DNA of 64,000 nucleotides from Frigoribacterium sp. Leaf186 (GTDB lineage: Bacteria > Actinomycetota > Actinomycetes > Actinomycetales > Microbacteriaceae). The notes under the pieces are model-generated. The model was not told the DNA's origin. It worked only from the letters and a program-made list of their open reading frames with translations, and did no database searches. The position numbers and the translations under genes were made by a program. Numbering within the stretch: the stretch's first letter is position 1; the number at the start of each line of letters is the position of its first letter. This document shows, one piece after another, positions 1-8,425 of the stretch. Location: NCBI RefSeq assembly GCF_001423905.1, contig NZ_LMPQ01000010.1, positions 304,611 to 368,610 on the forward strand, read 5' to 3'.

Positions 1-465
1 GCCGCGTCCTCGACCGGCGCGTCGGCGGTGCCGACCGACACCGCGCCTCCTGCGGCGGGCCCCGACACACCCGAGGCACCACCCGTCGGCCTCGACGAGT
101 CGCCCACCGTCGTGGACGGGGTGACGGTCCGGGTGAAAAGCCTCGACGGGGTCGACGGAGAGGCCACCCTGCCCGGCGAGGTGAGCGGGCCGGCCGTGCG
201 TGCCGAACTCGAGGTGGACAACTCGTCGGGCGACCCCGTCGACCTGTCGACCGTCGTCGTGAACCTGGCCTACGGGTCGGACCGCACGCCCGCGAACACG
301 TTCTCGACCGGGACTTCTTCGTTCCCGGCCAGCGTCGACGCCGGGGCCACGGCGACCGGGGTCTACGTCTTCGCGGTGCCCGCGGACGCCCAGGACGACC
401 TGCGCCTGACCGTCGACTACGCCGTCGACGTGCCCGTCGTCGTCTTCGAGGGGTCGACCTCGTAG
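1..465 (+). CDS. C-terminal part of a secreted hypothetical protein (5' end outside window)
   Basis: The frame is open from the left edge to a TAG stop, so this is the 3' part of a longer gene; an internal GTG at 28 is probably not the start. The visible part begins with a Pro/Thr/Ala-rich linker. A compact beta-rich segment of about 110 residues follows, with alternating Val/hydrophobic strands and phrases such as VRAELEVDNSSGDPVDLSTV. This resembles DUF4352-like (telokin-type) extracellular immunoglobulin-like domains often found on actinobacterial lipoproteins. The domain call is an inference from texture, not from a diagnostic motif. No function is assigned. Confidence 0.6.
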   Translation, partial: AASSTGASAVPTDTAPPAAGPDTPEAPPVGLDESPTVVDGVTVRVKSLDGVDGEATLPGEVSGPAVRAELEVDNSSGDPVDLSTVVVNLAYGSDRTPANTFSTGTSSFPASVDAGATATGVYVFAVPADAQDDLRLTVDYAVDVPVVVFEGSTS

Positions 466-493
466 TACTCCTGTACCCAGAACGGGGGCCAAT

Positions 494-519
494 GTCCCCC
501 CTAGGGGGGACCTTATAGT
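494..519 (+). promoter_or_regulatory. Palindrome over the -35/spacer of the LamG/PKD gene promoter
   Basis: An exact 18-base palindrome (GTCCCCCCTAGGGGGGAC) spans 494-511. A good -10 hexamer, TATAGT, lies at 514-519, but no -35 hexamer is recognisable 16-18 bases upstream. The palindrome therefore occupies the -35/spacer position, as expected for an activator- or repressor-controlled promoter. The predicted transcript would start near 526, about 54 bases before the ATG at 580. The regulator is unknown. Confidence 0.5.
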
Positions 520-579
520 CGTCAAGCCATCGGTACCCGAATGCCGGTGTCACTTACCCGACCCGAATGAGGCCTCCCC

Positions 580-3500
580 ATGGGAAGAACCGTCTCGTCG
601 CGCCTTCGCCTGCCCGCGATCGTCGCTGCGTCCGCCGTGCTCCTGTCCGTCCTGGTCGGAGTGCAGCCCGCCACGGCCGACTCCGCCCCCACCGACCCGA
701 CGTCGCCGTCGACCCCGGCGACCGTGACCGCCGACCCGCTCCCCGCGCCCCAGATCGACGGCTCGGTCTTCTCGCAGGTCATCGTGGGCAACACGGTCTA
801 CGCCGCGGGCAAGTTCACGAAGGCACGCCCGGCCGGCTCCCCCGCGGGCGTCAACGAGGTGCCGCGCAGCTACCTGCTCGCCTACGACATCACGACCGGC
901 GCGCTCTCGACGACCTTCGCCCCCGTGATCGACGGCCAGGTCAAGGCACTCGCGGCCTCGCCTGACGGCAAGCGCCTCTACATCGGCGGTGCGTTCACCA
1001 AGGTGAACGGTGTGAACAAGTACCGCCTCGCGGCACTCGACCCCACCACCGGTGCGCTCGTCACGAGCTGGAACCCGGGAACGAACGCGACGGTCAACGC
1101 CATCGCCGCCGTCGGGCCGAACGTCTACATCGCCGGCGTGTTCTCGAGCATCGGCAAGGACACCCGCACCAAGGCCGCCGCGGTCACCGCCTCCAACGGC
1201 ACCAACCTGCCGTGGGCCCCGCAGATCGCCGGTGGCGACGTGCTCGGCCTGGTCGCCAGCCCCGACGGGTCCAAGATCGTGCTCGGCGGATCGTTCAGCT
1301 CGGTCAACGGATCGTCACAGCCCGGATACGGGCTCGCGATGGTCGATTCGACCTCGGCGGCGAACCTGCCCCTCCAGGCCAACGACGTCGTCCGCAACGG
1401 CGGCGGTCAGGCGGCGATCTACAGCCTGAGCGCCACGGCCAACGGGTTCTACGGCTCGGGCTACACCTTCGGTGGCGGCGGACGCCTCGAGGGCGCCTTC
1501 AAGTCCACCTGGAACGGCGACCTCGCCTGGGTCGAGGACTGCCACGGCGACACCTACTCGGTGGCCGCCAACAGCACCGCGGTCTTCGTCGCCGGCCACC
1601 CGCACTACTGCGGCAACATCGGAGGCCAGCCGCAGACCGAACCGTGGACCTTCCAGCGCGCCATGGCCTTCAGCGACTCGGCGACCGGCACGGTCGGCAA
1701 CGACCCCTACGGCAACTACTACAACTTCGCCGGCACCCCCGCCCCGAGCATCCTCCACTGGTTCCCCGACTTCGCGACCGGCACCTACACCGGCCTGAGC
1801 CAGGGCCCCTGGAGCGTCGCGGCCAACGACAAGTACGTGGTCTACGGCGGGGAGTTCCCGTCGGTCAACGGCAAGGCGCAGAACGGCCTCGTCCGCTTCG
1901 CCGTCTCGAGCATCGCCCCGAACAAGACGGGCCCCGAGGCGTCGGGCGCGCTCTTCACCCCGAACCTCGTCTCGCTGTCGTCCGGCACGGTTCGCGTCAG
2001 CTGGCAGTCCAACTGGGACAGGGACAACGCGAACCTGACGTACGCGGTGTACCGCGACGGCGACCTCACGAACCCCGTCTACACGACGGCCACCTCGTCG
2101 ACCTTCTGGAAGCGCCCCGCGCTCGGCTTCGTCGACAAGGACCTCGTGCCGGGCAGCACCCACAGCTACCGCGTCCGAGCCACCGACCCCCTCGGCAACA
2201 CGGTGATCGGTGACGGCGTCAACGTCACGGTGACCGCCGACAAGGTCTCGCCGTACGCCAAGCAGGTCGCCGCCGACGGCGCCACCTCGCTCTGGCGCCT
2301 CGGCGAGAAGAGCGGCTCGACGGTCTACGACTGGGTCGGCTACGACGACCAGCAGGCTCAGGCGGGCGTGACGCGTGGCACCACCGGCCAGACCGTCTCG
2401 GACTCGGACGGTGCGAGCACCTTCTCGGGCACCGAGACCGGCCTCTCGTCGACGGCCTCGGCCATCGACGGCCCGCAGACCTTCTCGGTCGAGGCCTGGT
2501 TCCGCACCACGTCGACCACCGGCGGCAAGATCGTCGGCTTCGGCAGCAACCGCACCGGCAACTCGAACTCGTACGACCGCCACCTCTACATGGACCCCCG
2601 GGGCCGCGTGTCGTTCGGCGTGTACCCGAACGCCAGCCGCGTCATCACGAGCCCGACCGCGTTGAACGACGGTCAGTGGCACCAGGTGGTCGGAACGCTC
2701 AGCTCGGCCGGCCAGTCGTTCTACGTCGACGGCAAGAAGATCGCGACCGACACCGGCACGACCGGCGCCCAGGCCTACACCGGCTACTGGCGGATCGGCG
2801 GCGACAACAACTGGGACGGCGCCCCGTACTTCCAGGGCGACATCGACGACGTGTCGGTCTACCCCGGCGCGCTGAGCCCGAAACAGGTCGACGGTCAGTG
2901 GGTGGCCTCCGGGCGCACCAGCAAGCTGCCCAAGGCCCCGGCCGACGCCTACGGCGCCCGGGTGTTCCAGGACGACCCCGAGGTGTACTTCCGCCTCGAC
3001 GGCGACGGCCAGGCGGTCGCGGCCGACGCGTCGCCGGTCGGCACCGACGGCCTCGTCAGCGGAGGGGTCACCACCGGTGGCGCCCCCGCGGTCGCCTCGG
3101 GATCGGGCCGCTCGGCGACCTTCGACGGCTCGTCCGGCGGGATCTCGACGAACACCTCGTACGACAGCCCCAACAACTACACGCTCGAGACCTGGTTCAA
3201 CACGACCACGACCTCGGGCGGCAAGCTGATCGGGCTCGGCAACCAGCAGACCGGGTACAGCGGCAACTTCGACCGCCACGTCTACATGGAACAGGACGGT
3301 CGCCTGCAGTTCGGCAACTGGACCGGGCAGATGAACCTCGCGAGCAGCACGGCGAGCTACAACGACGGCCGCTGGCACCACGTGGTGGCCACCCAGGGCT
3401 CCGGGGGCATGAAGCTCTACGTCGACGGCGCACAGGTCGGCTCGAACCCGTCCACTGCCTCGGACGGGTACCGCGGGTACTGGCGCCTCGGCGGCGACAG

Positions 3501-5301
3501 CTCGTGGAACTCGGGCTCGGGCTACTGGGCCGGGAGCCTCGACGAGGCGGCCGTCTACGCCCGCCCGCTCGACGCCGCGACGATCGCCCAGCACTACGCG
3601 CTCGGTGCCGACAAGCCGAACGCCGCACCCACGGCAGCCTTCTCGTCGGCGCCCACCGGCCTCGGCGTCGCCTTCGACGGCAGCACCTCGGCCGACGGCG
3701 ACGGCTCGATCGCCTCGTACGCCTGGGACTTCGGTGACGGCTCCGCCGTGACGCCGGGAGCCAAGCCCACGCACACCTACGCCGCCGGCGGCACCTACAC
3801 GGTCACGCTGACCGTGACGGACGACCGTGGTGCCGTGGGCACGACGACCGCCACCGTGACGGTGACGCCGCCCCGCGTGAACGCAGCGCCCACCGCATCG
3901 TTCACCTCGAGCGTCGACCACCTGGCCGTCGCGGTCGACGGCCGGGCCTCGGCGGACGCCGACGGCACGGTCGCCTCGTACCGCTGGGACTTCGGTGACG
4001 GCACGGCGGCGGTGACCGGCTCGACCGCGAACCACACCTACGCCACGGCGGGCACGTACACCGTCACGCTCACGGTGACCGACGGTGAGGGCGCCACCGG
4101 CACCTCGACCGGCACCGTCACCGTCGCACCGGCACCGCCGGCGAACGTCGCCCCGACGGCGTCGTTCACCAGCGCCACGTCGGGCCTCGCGGTGACGACC
4201 GACGCGACGGCCTCGACCGACGCGGACGGCACCGTGGCCGGTTACGCCTGGACCTTCGGCGACGGCGGCACGGCCACCGGCGCCAAGGCCTCGCACGCCT
4301 ACGCCGCGGCCGGCACGTACACCGTGACCCTCACGGTGACCGACGACAAGGGCGCCACCGGCACCTCGACGGGCACCGTCACGGTCGCGCCGGTCCCGAA
4401 CGCGGCCCCCACGGCCACGTTCACCACGGCGACCGACAAGCTGTCGGTGACCACCGACGGGCGGGCCTCGACCGACGCCGACGGCACCGTCGCCTCGTAC
4501 GCCTGGGACTTCGGCGACGGCGGCACGGCGACCGGCAGCACGGCGAAGCACGACTACGCCACGGGCGGCACGTACACCGTGACCCTCGTCGTCACCGACG
4601 ACAAGGGAGCCACGGGCACGCGCACCTCGACGGTGACCGTCACCGCGCCTCCCGTGGTCACGGCCGCGGTCAAGGACGGCTTCGGCCGTTCGGTGACGGG
4701 TGGCTGGGGCACGGCAGAGGTCGGTGGCACCTGGGCCCGCACGGGCAGCGCGTCGCAGTACGCGGTGACCGGCGGCGTCGGCACGCAGTTCCTCGGAGCA
4801 GCGGGCTACAACACCTCGATGGCCCTGACCGGCGTCAGCACGACCGACGCCGATCTGCGCACCAGCGTGAGCCTCGACAAGGTGGCCACCGGTGGCGGCA
4901 CCTTCGTCTACGTGACCGGCCGCAAGGTCGCCACGAACTCGGAGTACCGCGCGACCCTGCGCTACCGCTCCGACGGGCGCGCCGTCGTCGCCCTGACCGC
5001 CTTCAAGGGTTCGGCCACCGGCGTCAACCTCGTGGGTGAGACGCTCGTGCCCGGTACGGTCGCCCCCGGGGCGAAGCTCAACGTGCGGCTCGAGGTGAGC
5101 GGCTCGGGCACGACGACGATCCGCGCCAAGGTCTGGGCGGACGGGACCGCCGAGCCGACGGCCTGGACCGTGTCGACCACCGACACCTTCGCGGGGCTGC
5201 AGGCACCCGGCTGGGTCGCCCTCGGCGCCTACGCCTCGGGCAGCACCACCAACGCCCCGCAGACGGTCTCGTTCGACGACCTGAGCGTCTTCAAGCCGTG
5301 A
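580..5301 (+). CDS. Giant secreted LamG/PKD-repeat surface protein
   Basis: The product has 1573 residues. Residues 1-33 are a Sec signal peptide (basic start, hydrophobic core, cut near ATA/DSA). Residues about 60-440 contain repeated GG-x-F-x-x-VNG units typical of delta-60/beta-propeller repeats. A fibronectin-III-like domain follows at about 455-555. Two LamG/concanavalin-type domains lie at about 560-775 and 785-1005, each with a DG-x-WH-x-VV motif. Four PKD domains fill about 1012-1360, each with a W-x-FGDG motif. The C-terminal 200 residues form another jelly-roll-like domain. No sortase signal or C-terminal membrane segment is visible, so it is probably released or held through polysaccharide. 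The stop overlaps the next glycosyltransferase by four bases (GTGA). A role in adhesion or exopolysaccharide binding is inferred from the domains and neighbours. Confidence 0.9.
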   Translation: MGRTVSSRLRLPAIVAASAVLLSVLVGVQPATADSAPTDPTSPSTPATVTADPLPAPQIDGSVFSQVIVGNTVYAAGKFTKARPAGSPAGVNEVPRSYLLAYDITTGALSTTFAPVIDGQVKALAASPDGKRLYIGGAFTKVNGVNKYRLAALDPTTGALVTSWNPGTNATVNAIAAVGPNVYIAGVFSSIGKDTRTKAAAVTASNGTNLPWAPQIAGGDVLGLVASPDGSKIVLGGSFSSVNGSSQPGYGLAMVDSTSAANLPLQANDVVRNGGGQAAIYSLSATANGFYGSGYTFGGGGRLEGAFKSTWNGDLAWVEDCHGDTYSVAANSTAVFVAGHPHYCGNIGGQPQTEPWTFQRAMAFSDSATGTVGNDPYGNYYNFAGTPAPSILHWFPDFATGTYTGLSQGPWSVAANDKYVVYGGEFPSVNGKAQNGLVRFAVSSIAPNKTGPEASGALFTPNLVSLSSGTVRVSWQSNWDRDNANLTYAVYRDGDLTNPVYTTATSSTFWKRPALGFVDKDLVPGSTHSYRVRATDPLGNTVIGDGVNVTVTADKVSPYAKQVAADGATSLWRLGEKSGSTVYDWVGYDDQQAQAGVTRGTTGQTVSDSDGASTFSGTETGLSSTASAIDGPQTFSVEAWFRTTSTTGGKIVGFGSNRTGNSNSYDRHLYMDPRGRVSFGVYPNASRVITSPTALNDGQWHQVVGTLSSAGQSFYVDGKKIATDTGTTGAQAYTGYWRIGGDNNWDGAPYFQGDIDDVSVYPGALSPKQVDGQWVASGRTSKLPKAPADAYGARVFQDDPEVYFRLDGDGQAVAADASPVGTDGLVSGGVTTGGAPAVASGSGRSATFDGSSGGISTNTSYDSPNNYTLETWFNTTTTSGGKLIGLGNQQTGYSGNFDRHVYMEQDGRLQFGNWTGQMNLASSTASYNDGRWHHVVATQGSGGMKLYVDGAQVGSNPSTASDGYRGYWRLGGDSSWNSGSGYWAGSLDEAAVYARPLDAATIAQHYALGADKPNAAPTAAFSSAPTGLGVAFDGSTSADGDGSIASYAWDFGDGSAVTPGAKPTHTYAAGGTYTVTLTVTDDRGAVGTTTATVTVTPPRVNAAPTASFTSSVDHLAVAVDGRASADADGTVASYRWDFGDGTAAVTGSTANHTYATAGTYTVTLTVTDGEGATGTSTGTVTVAPAPPANVAPTASFTSATSGLAVTTDATASTDADGTVAGYAWTFGDGGTATGAKASHAYAAAGTYTVTLTVTDDKGATGTSTGTVTVAPVPNAAPTATFTTATDKLSVTTDGRASTDADGTVASYAWDFGDGGTATGSTAKHDYATGGTYTVTLVVTDDKGATGTRTSTVTVTAPPVVTAAVKDGFGRSVTGGWGTAEVGGTWARTGSASQYAVTGGVGTQFLGAAGYNTSMALTGVSTTDADLRTSVSLDKVATGGGTFVYVTGRKVATNSEYRATLRYRSDGRAVVALTAFKGSATGVNLVGETLVPGTVAPGAKLNVRLEVSGSGTTTIRAKVWADGTAEPTAWTVSTTDTFAGLQAPGWVALGAYASGSTTNAPQTVSFDDLSVFKP
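3620..4660 (+). repeat. Four tandem PKD-encoding repeats of about 255-265 bp
   Basis: Four successive copies encode PKD domains. The segment encoding WDFGDG (WTFGDG in the third) recurs at about 3719, 3979, 4243 and 4498. Copies are similar at the DNA level as well as the protein level, especially around the GTYTVTLTVTD-encoding stretch. This could allow recombination that changes repeat number. Confidence 0.8.
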
Positions 5302-6362
5302 CCGGCGCCGTCCCGGAGCTCCCGAGCGGGCTCGTCGTCCAGCAGTCGTTCCCTCGACCGCGGCCGACGACGAACCCCTACCTCGTGATGCTCCGGGACG
5401 CCGTCGGCGCGGTGCCCGGGGTCGAGGTGCGCACCTTCAGCTGGAAGGGCGCGCTGCTCGGCCGCTACGACGTGTTCCACGTGCACTGGCCCGAGATCCT
5501 GGTCTCGGGCCGCAGCCCACTCAAGGCGCTCCTGCGCCAGGCGCTGACCGTCGCCCTGGTCGCGAAGCTGGCGGCGACCCGCACGCCGATCGTCCGCACC
5601 GAGCACAACCTCGAGCTGCCGAGCGGCATCTCGCGCCGCGAGCGGGTGCTGCTGCGCTGGATCGAACGACGCACCACGCTCTGGGTGCGCCTGAACGACG
5701 AGACGCCCGAGCACCCCGACGCACTCGGGGCGCTCATCCCCCACGGCCACTACGTCGACTGGTTCTCGCGCTGGCCGTGGCCGGCCCGCGAGACCGGTCG
5801 GGTCTCGTACTTCGGGTTCATCCGTCGCTACAAGGGCGTCGACGGCCTCGTCCGCGCCTTCCGCGGGGTGCGCGGCGACGACCGACGCCTGCACGCCGCC
5901 GGCAAGCCCTCGACGCCCGAACTGGCGAAGGGGCTCGAGGAGCTCGCGGCCGACGACCCCCGGGTCAGCCTCGACCTGAGGTTCCTCGACGACGAGGCCC
6001 TGATCGACACCGTGCGACGGGCTGAGCTCGTCGTGCTGCCGTACCGCGAGATGCACAACTCGGGCGGCGTCCTCACGGCCCTGTCGCTCGGCCGCCCGGT
6101 GCTCGTGCCGGCCAACGAGGTCAACGCGCGCCTGGCCGACGAGGTCGGGGCCGACTGGGTGCGTCAGTACTCCGACGAGCTCGGGTCCGGCGACGTCGAG
6201 CGTGCGCTCGAGGCGGCGTCACGGCTGTCGGAGGACGCCCGCCCCGACCTGTCGGCCCGCGACTGGGACCGGGCCGGCGAGGCACACGTCGCCGCGTACC
6301 GACGGGCGATCGCCGCCGTGCGCGGTCGGGCCTCGGGCAGCGGCCGACGGGCCCGCTCGTGA
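5298..6362 (+). CDS. Glycosyltransferase (GT-B fold, mannosyltransferase-like)
   Basis: The product has 354 residues and a GTG start overlapping the LamG/PKD stop as GTGA, which indicates translational coupling. The N-terminal half has the acceptor-domain features VFHVHWPE and RTEHNLE. The C-terminal half has the nucleotide-sugar half with YFGFIRRYKGVDGLVRAF and VVLPYREMHNSGGVLTALSLGRPVL, where a GT4-like donor-site loop is expected. The pattern resembles GumI/GDP-mannose beta-mannosyltransferase-like enzymes, but donor and acceptor cannot be read from sequence. It is soluble or peripheral, with no membrane segment seen, and probably acts at the cytoplasmic face in exopolysaccharide assembly. 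Confidence 0.85.
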   Translation: MTGAVPELPSGLVVQQSFPRPRPTTNPYLVMLRDAVGAVPGVEVRTFSWKGALLGRYDVFHVHWPEILVSGRSPLKALLRQALTVALVAKLAATRTPIVRTEHNLELPSGISRRERVLLRWIERRTTLWVRLNDETPEHPDALGALIPHGHYVDWFSRWPWPARETGRVSYFGFIRRYKGVDGLVRAFRGVRGDDRRLHAAGKPSTPELAKGLEELAADDPRVSLDLRFLDDEALIDTVRRAELVVLPYREMHNSGGVLTALSLGRPVLVPANEVNARLADEVGADWVRQYSDELGSGDVERALEAASRLSEDARPDLSARDWDRAGEAHVAAYRRAIAAVRGRASGSGRRARS

Positions 6363-6364
6363 GG

Positions 6365-7378
6365 TCAGGCGTCGCCGCGGCCGTACTCGCGGTACGCCGC
6401 GCCCCACGCACCCGCCACCATGCCGGCGCCGCGGGCCATCGTGCGGATGCCGCGGGCGCGCTGGCCCAGCGCCCGTCGACCGAGCGGCCGCGTCACGGTG
6501 CCGACCGCGTAGCGGCCCAGCCCGCCGGCGACGCGCACGCCGCCCTTCACCGAGAGCCGGAGGCGCGTGACCAGTCGCGAGGCCCCTCGCGCGGACAGCA
6601 TCACCGAGGTGAGGCTCCAGCCGTTGCCGCTGCTGTAGGCCCGCTGCACGACCCAGCGCCGCGTCACGCGGGCAGCCGGCACGACGTCGGTGACGACCGC
6701 CTCGGCGCACCAGAGGATCGTGCCGCCACCCGCGACGAGGCTGCGGGTGAAGAGGGTGTCCTCGCCGCCGACCTGCCCGAGCGCCACGTCGAAGGCGAGC
6801 CCCCGGCGGCGCACCGCGGCCAGGTCGAGCAGCAGGTTGTTGGTGGCGGCGACGTCGACGGGCGTGCCGGTGGCCAGCCGTCGTCGGACGAAGAAGCGCC
6901 CCTCGACGATGAACGGCTCGGGCTCGACCTCGTACTCGCTGCGCACGGGTCCGACGACGGCCGCGGCGCCGGTCTCGGCCTGCAGTGCGAGCAAGGCCGC
7001 GAGCCACGGCTCGGACGGTCGCTCGTCGTCGTCGATGAAGACCAGCAGGTCGCTCTCGCCGCTCTCGACCAGGGCCCGGTTGCGGGCCGAGGCGATGCCG
7101 GGCGTGGCCTCGACGACGTAGTCGACGCTGACGGGCCCGTCGGCGTGCGTCGGGTCGGCCGCCGCGAGCGCCGCCGCCTCGACGCGCTCTCGCCCCGACC
7201 CGCCGGCGTCGTTGTCGACCACGAGCACCCGCGCCTCGACGCCGAGCGCGCGCACGCCGCGGGCCTGTTCGACGAGCAGCGGCAGCACGGCGTCGAGGTC
7301 GCGGGGCCGGCGGAAGGTCAGCACGGCGATCGTCAGGAGGCGCGGTGCGGTCGGGTCGGTCGTCACGGCCCCCAGCAT
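6365..7378 (-). CDS. Family 2 glycosyltransferase
   Basis: This is a GT-A/GT2 enzyme of about 337 residues. It opens with the strand-loop LLTIAVLTFRRPRDLDAV, then VLVVDNDAGG and the metal-binding FIDDDERP. A later GGEDTLFTR segment matches the acceptor region of GT2 enzymes. The reading frame extends upstream to 7483, but that part is low-complexity Arg/Pro and would overlap the divergent neighbour. I prefer ATG at 7378; GTG at 7366 is an alternative. It is convergent with the preceding glycosyltransferase (2-base gap) and divergent from the next one. The sugar is unknown. Confidence 0.85.
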   Translation of the reverse strand: MLGAVTTDPTAPRLLTIAVLTFRRPRDLDAVLPLLVEQARGVRALGVEARVLVVDNDAGGSGRERVEAAALAAADPTHADGPVSVDYVVEATPGIASARNRALVESGESDLLVFIDDDERPSEPWLAALLALQAETGAAAVVGPVRSEYEVEPEPFIVEGRFFVRRRLATGTPVDVAATNNLLLDLAAVRRRGLAFDVALGQVGGEDTLFTRSLVAGGGTILWCAEAVVTDVVPAARVTRRWVVQRAYSSGNGWSLTSVMLSARGASRLVTRLRLSVKGGVRVAGGLGRYAVGTVTRPLGRRALGQRARGIRTMARGAGMVAGAWGAAYREYGRGDA

Positions 7379-7442
7379 GTCAGGTCGGTGACGGGCGTCG
7401 GTCCGCGCACCGCGCCTCCTGCGGGTGGGCGGGGGACGAACC

Positions 7443-8381
7443 GTGGGTGAGTCGCTCGCGGGGCTGTCGGTGGTCGTCGTCAACTACGGCTCGACCGAGT
7501 TGCTGAGGCAGAACCTCGCCCCCGTCTCGCGGGCGGTCGACGGCCTCGTCGTCGTCGTCGTCGACAACTGGTCGGGGGCGGGCGAACGCGCCCGCGTGAG
7601 CGAGCTGGCGGCCGGCGAGGGCTGGCTGCTCGTGGCCCCCGACGAGAACGAGGGGTTCGGCACCGGCGTCAACCTCGGCGTCGCCCGGGCCCGCGAGGCC
7701 GGAGCGCGCCACCACGTGCTGCTCAACCCGGACGCGGTGGCCGACGCGACCGCACTCGCGGCGCTGCACCGCGCCTCCTCGTCCGAACCTCTGACGATGA
7801 GCGCCCCGACGGTGCTGCGCCCCGACGGCAGCCTCTGGTCGGCCGGCAGCGACCTGTACCTCGACGACGGACGCATCCGGTCGCGGCGTCGACGCGAGCC
7901 CGGTGCCCGCGTCGAGGAGTGGCTGAGCGGCGCCTGCCTCGTGCTGAGCGACGAGCTCTGGCAGCGCTGCGGCGGCTTCGACGACGACTACTTCCTGTAC
8001 TGGGAGGACGTCGACCTGTCGCGCCGCGTCGTCAGCGCAGGAGGCGCGCTGCGGCTGCTCGACGACGTCACCGTCGTCCACGCCGAGGGCGGCACGCAGA
8101 CCGCCGGCGGGGCCGACCGGTCGGGGCAGGCGAAGTCGGCGGGGTACTACCGGTACAACATCCGCAACCGGCTGCTCTTCGCCGCGAAGCACCTCGGCGA
8201 CGACGACCTGCGCCGGTGGCGGCGGCTCACCCCGCGCATCGCGTGGGAGGTGCTGCTGCAGGGCGGCAGGCGCCAGTTCACGCGGTCGCCGGGGACGCTG
8301 CTCGTCGGCCTGCGGGCCGTGCTCGAGGGACGCCGCATCGTCGCGGCCGAGCTGCGCCGGCGTGCCGCGGGAGCTCGTTGA
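7443..8381 (+). CDS. Family 2 glycosyltransferase (rhamnosyltransferase-like)
   Basis: The product has 312 residues. GTG at 7443 is chosen because GGGGGA sits at the right distance upstream; the longer frame from 7425 lacks a site. Visible GT2 landmarks are SVVVVNYGSTELL near the start, VDNWSG, the donor-site stretch HHVLLNPDAV, and FLYWEDVDLSRRV. The last is characteristic of dTDP-rhamnosyltransferase-like (WbbL-type) enzymes. Its stop codon lies inside a perfect AT-rich palindrome. It probably builds the same polysaccharide as its neighbours; acceptor and donor are inferred only at family level. Confidence 0.87.
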   Translation: MGESLAGLSVVVVNYGSTELLRQNLAPVSRAVDGLVVVVVDNWSGAGERARVSELAAGEGWLLVAPDENEGFGTGVNLGVARAREAGARHHVLLNPDAVADATALAALHRASSSEPLTMSAPTVLRPDGSLWSAGSDLYLDDGRIRSRRRREPGARVEEWLSGACLVLSDELWQRCGGFDDDYFLYWEDVDLSRRVVSAGGALRLLDDVTVVHAEGGTQTAGGADRSGQAKSAGYYRYNIRNRLLFAAKHLGDDDLRRWRRLTPRIAWEVLLQGGRRQFTRSPGTLLVGLRAVLEGRRIVAAELRRRAAGAR

Positions 8382-8393
8382 TAAATTTATCAA
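8378..8393. promoter_or_regulatory. Perfect 16-base AT-rich palindrome (candidate operator)
   Basis: TTGATAAATTTATCAA is a perfect two-fold palindrome in a region otherwise about 70% GC. It overlaps the TGA of the upstream glycosyltransferase and lies 32 bases before the GTG of the next gene. Length and symmetry fit a MarR/TetR/LacI-type dimer site. No such regulator is encoded nearby. Confidence 0.5.
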
Positions 8394-8425
8394 GGGCAGA
8401 CCCGAGGGATCGTCCGCTGGGGCAC

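Noticed and set aside
1315..4551. 1078-codon minus-strand open frame opposite the LamG/PKD gene
   Set aside because: A shadow of strong third-position GC bias; the protein is Arg/Val/Gly-rich with no domains, while the plus strand has clear LamG and PKD motifs.
7919..8425. N-terminal half of a long frame that ends at 9112
   Set aside because: Overlaps the glycosyltransferase in another frame and is Arg-rich; only the part after about 8426 has membrane helices and no competing gene.
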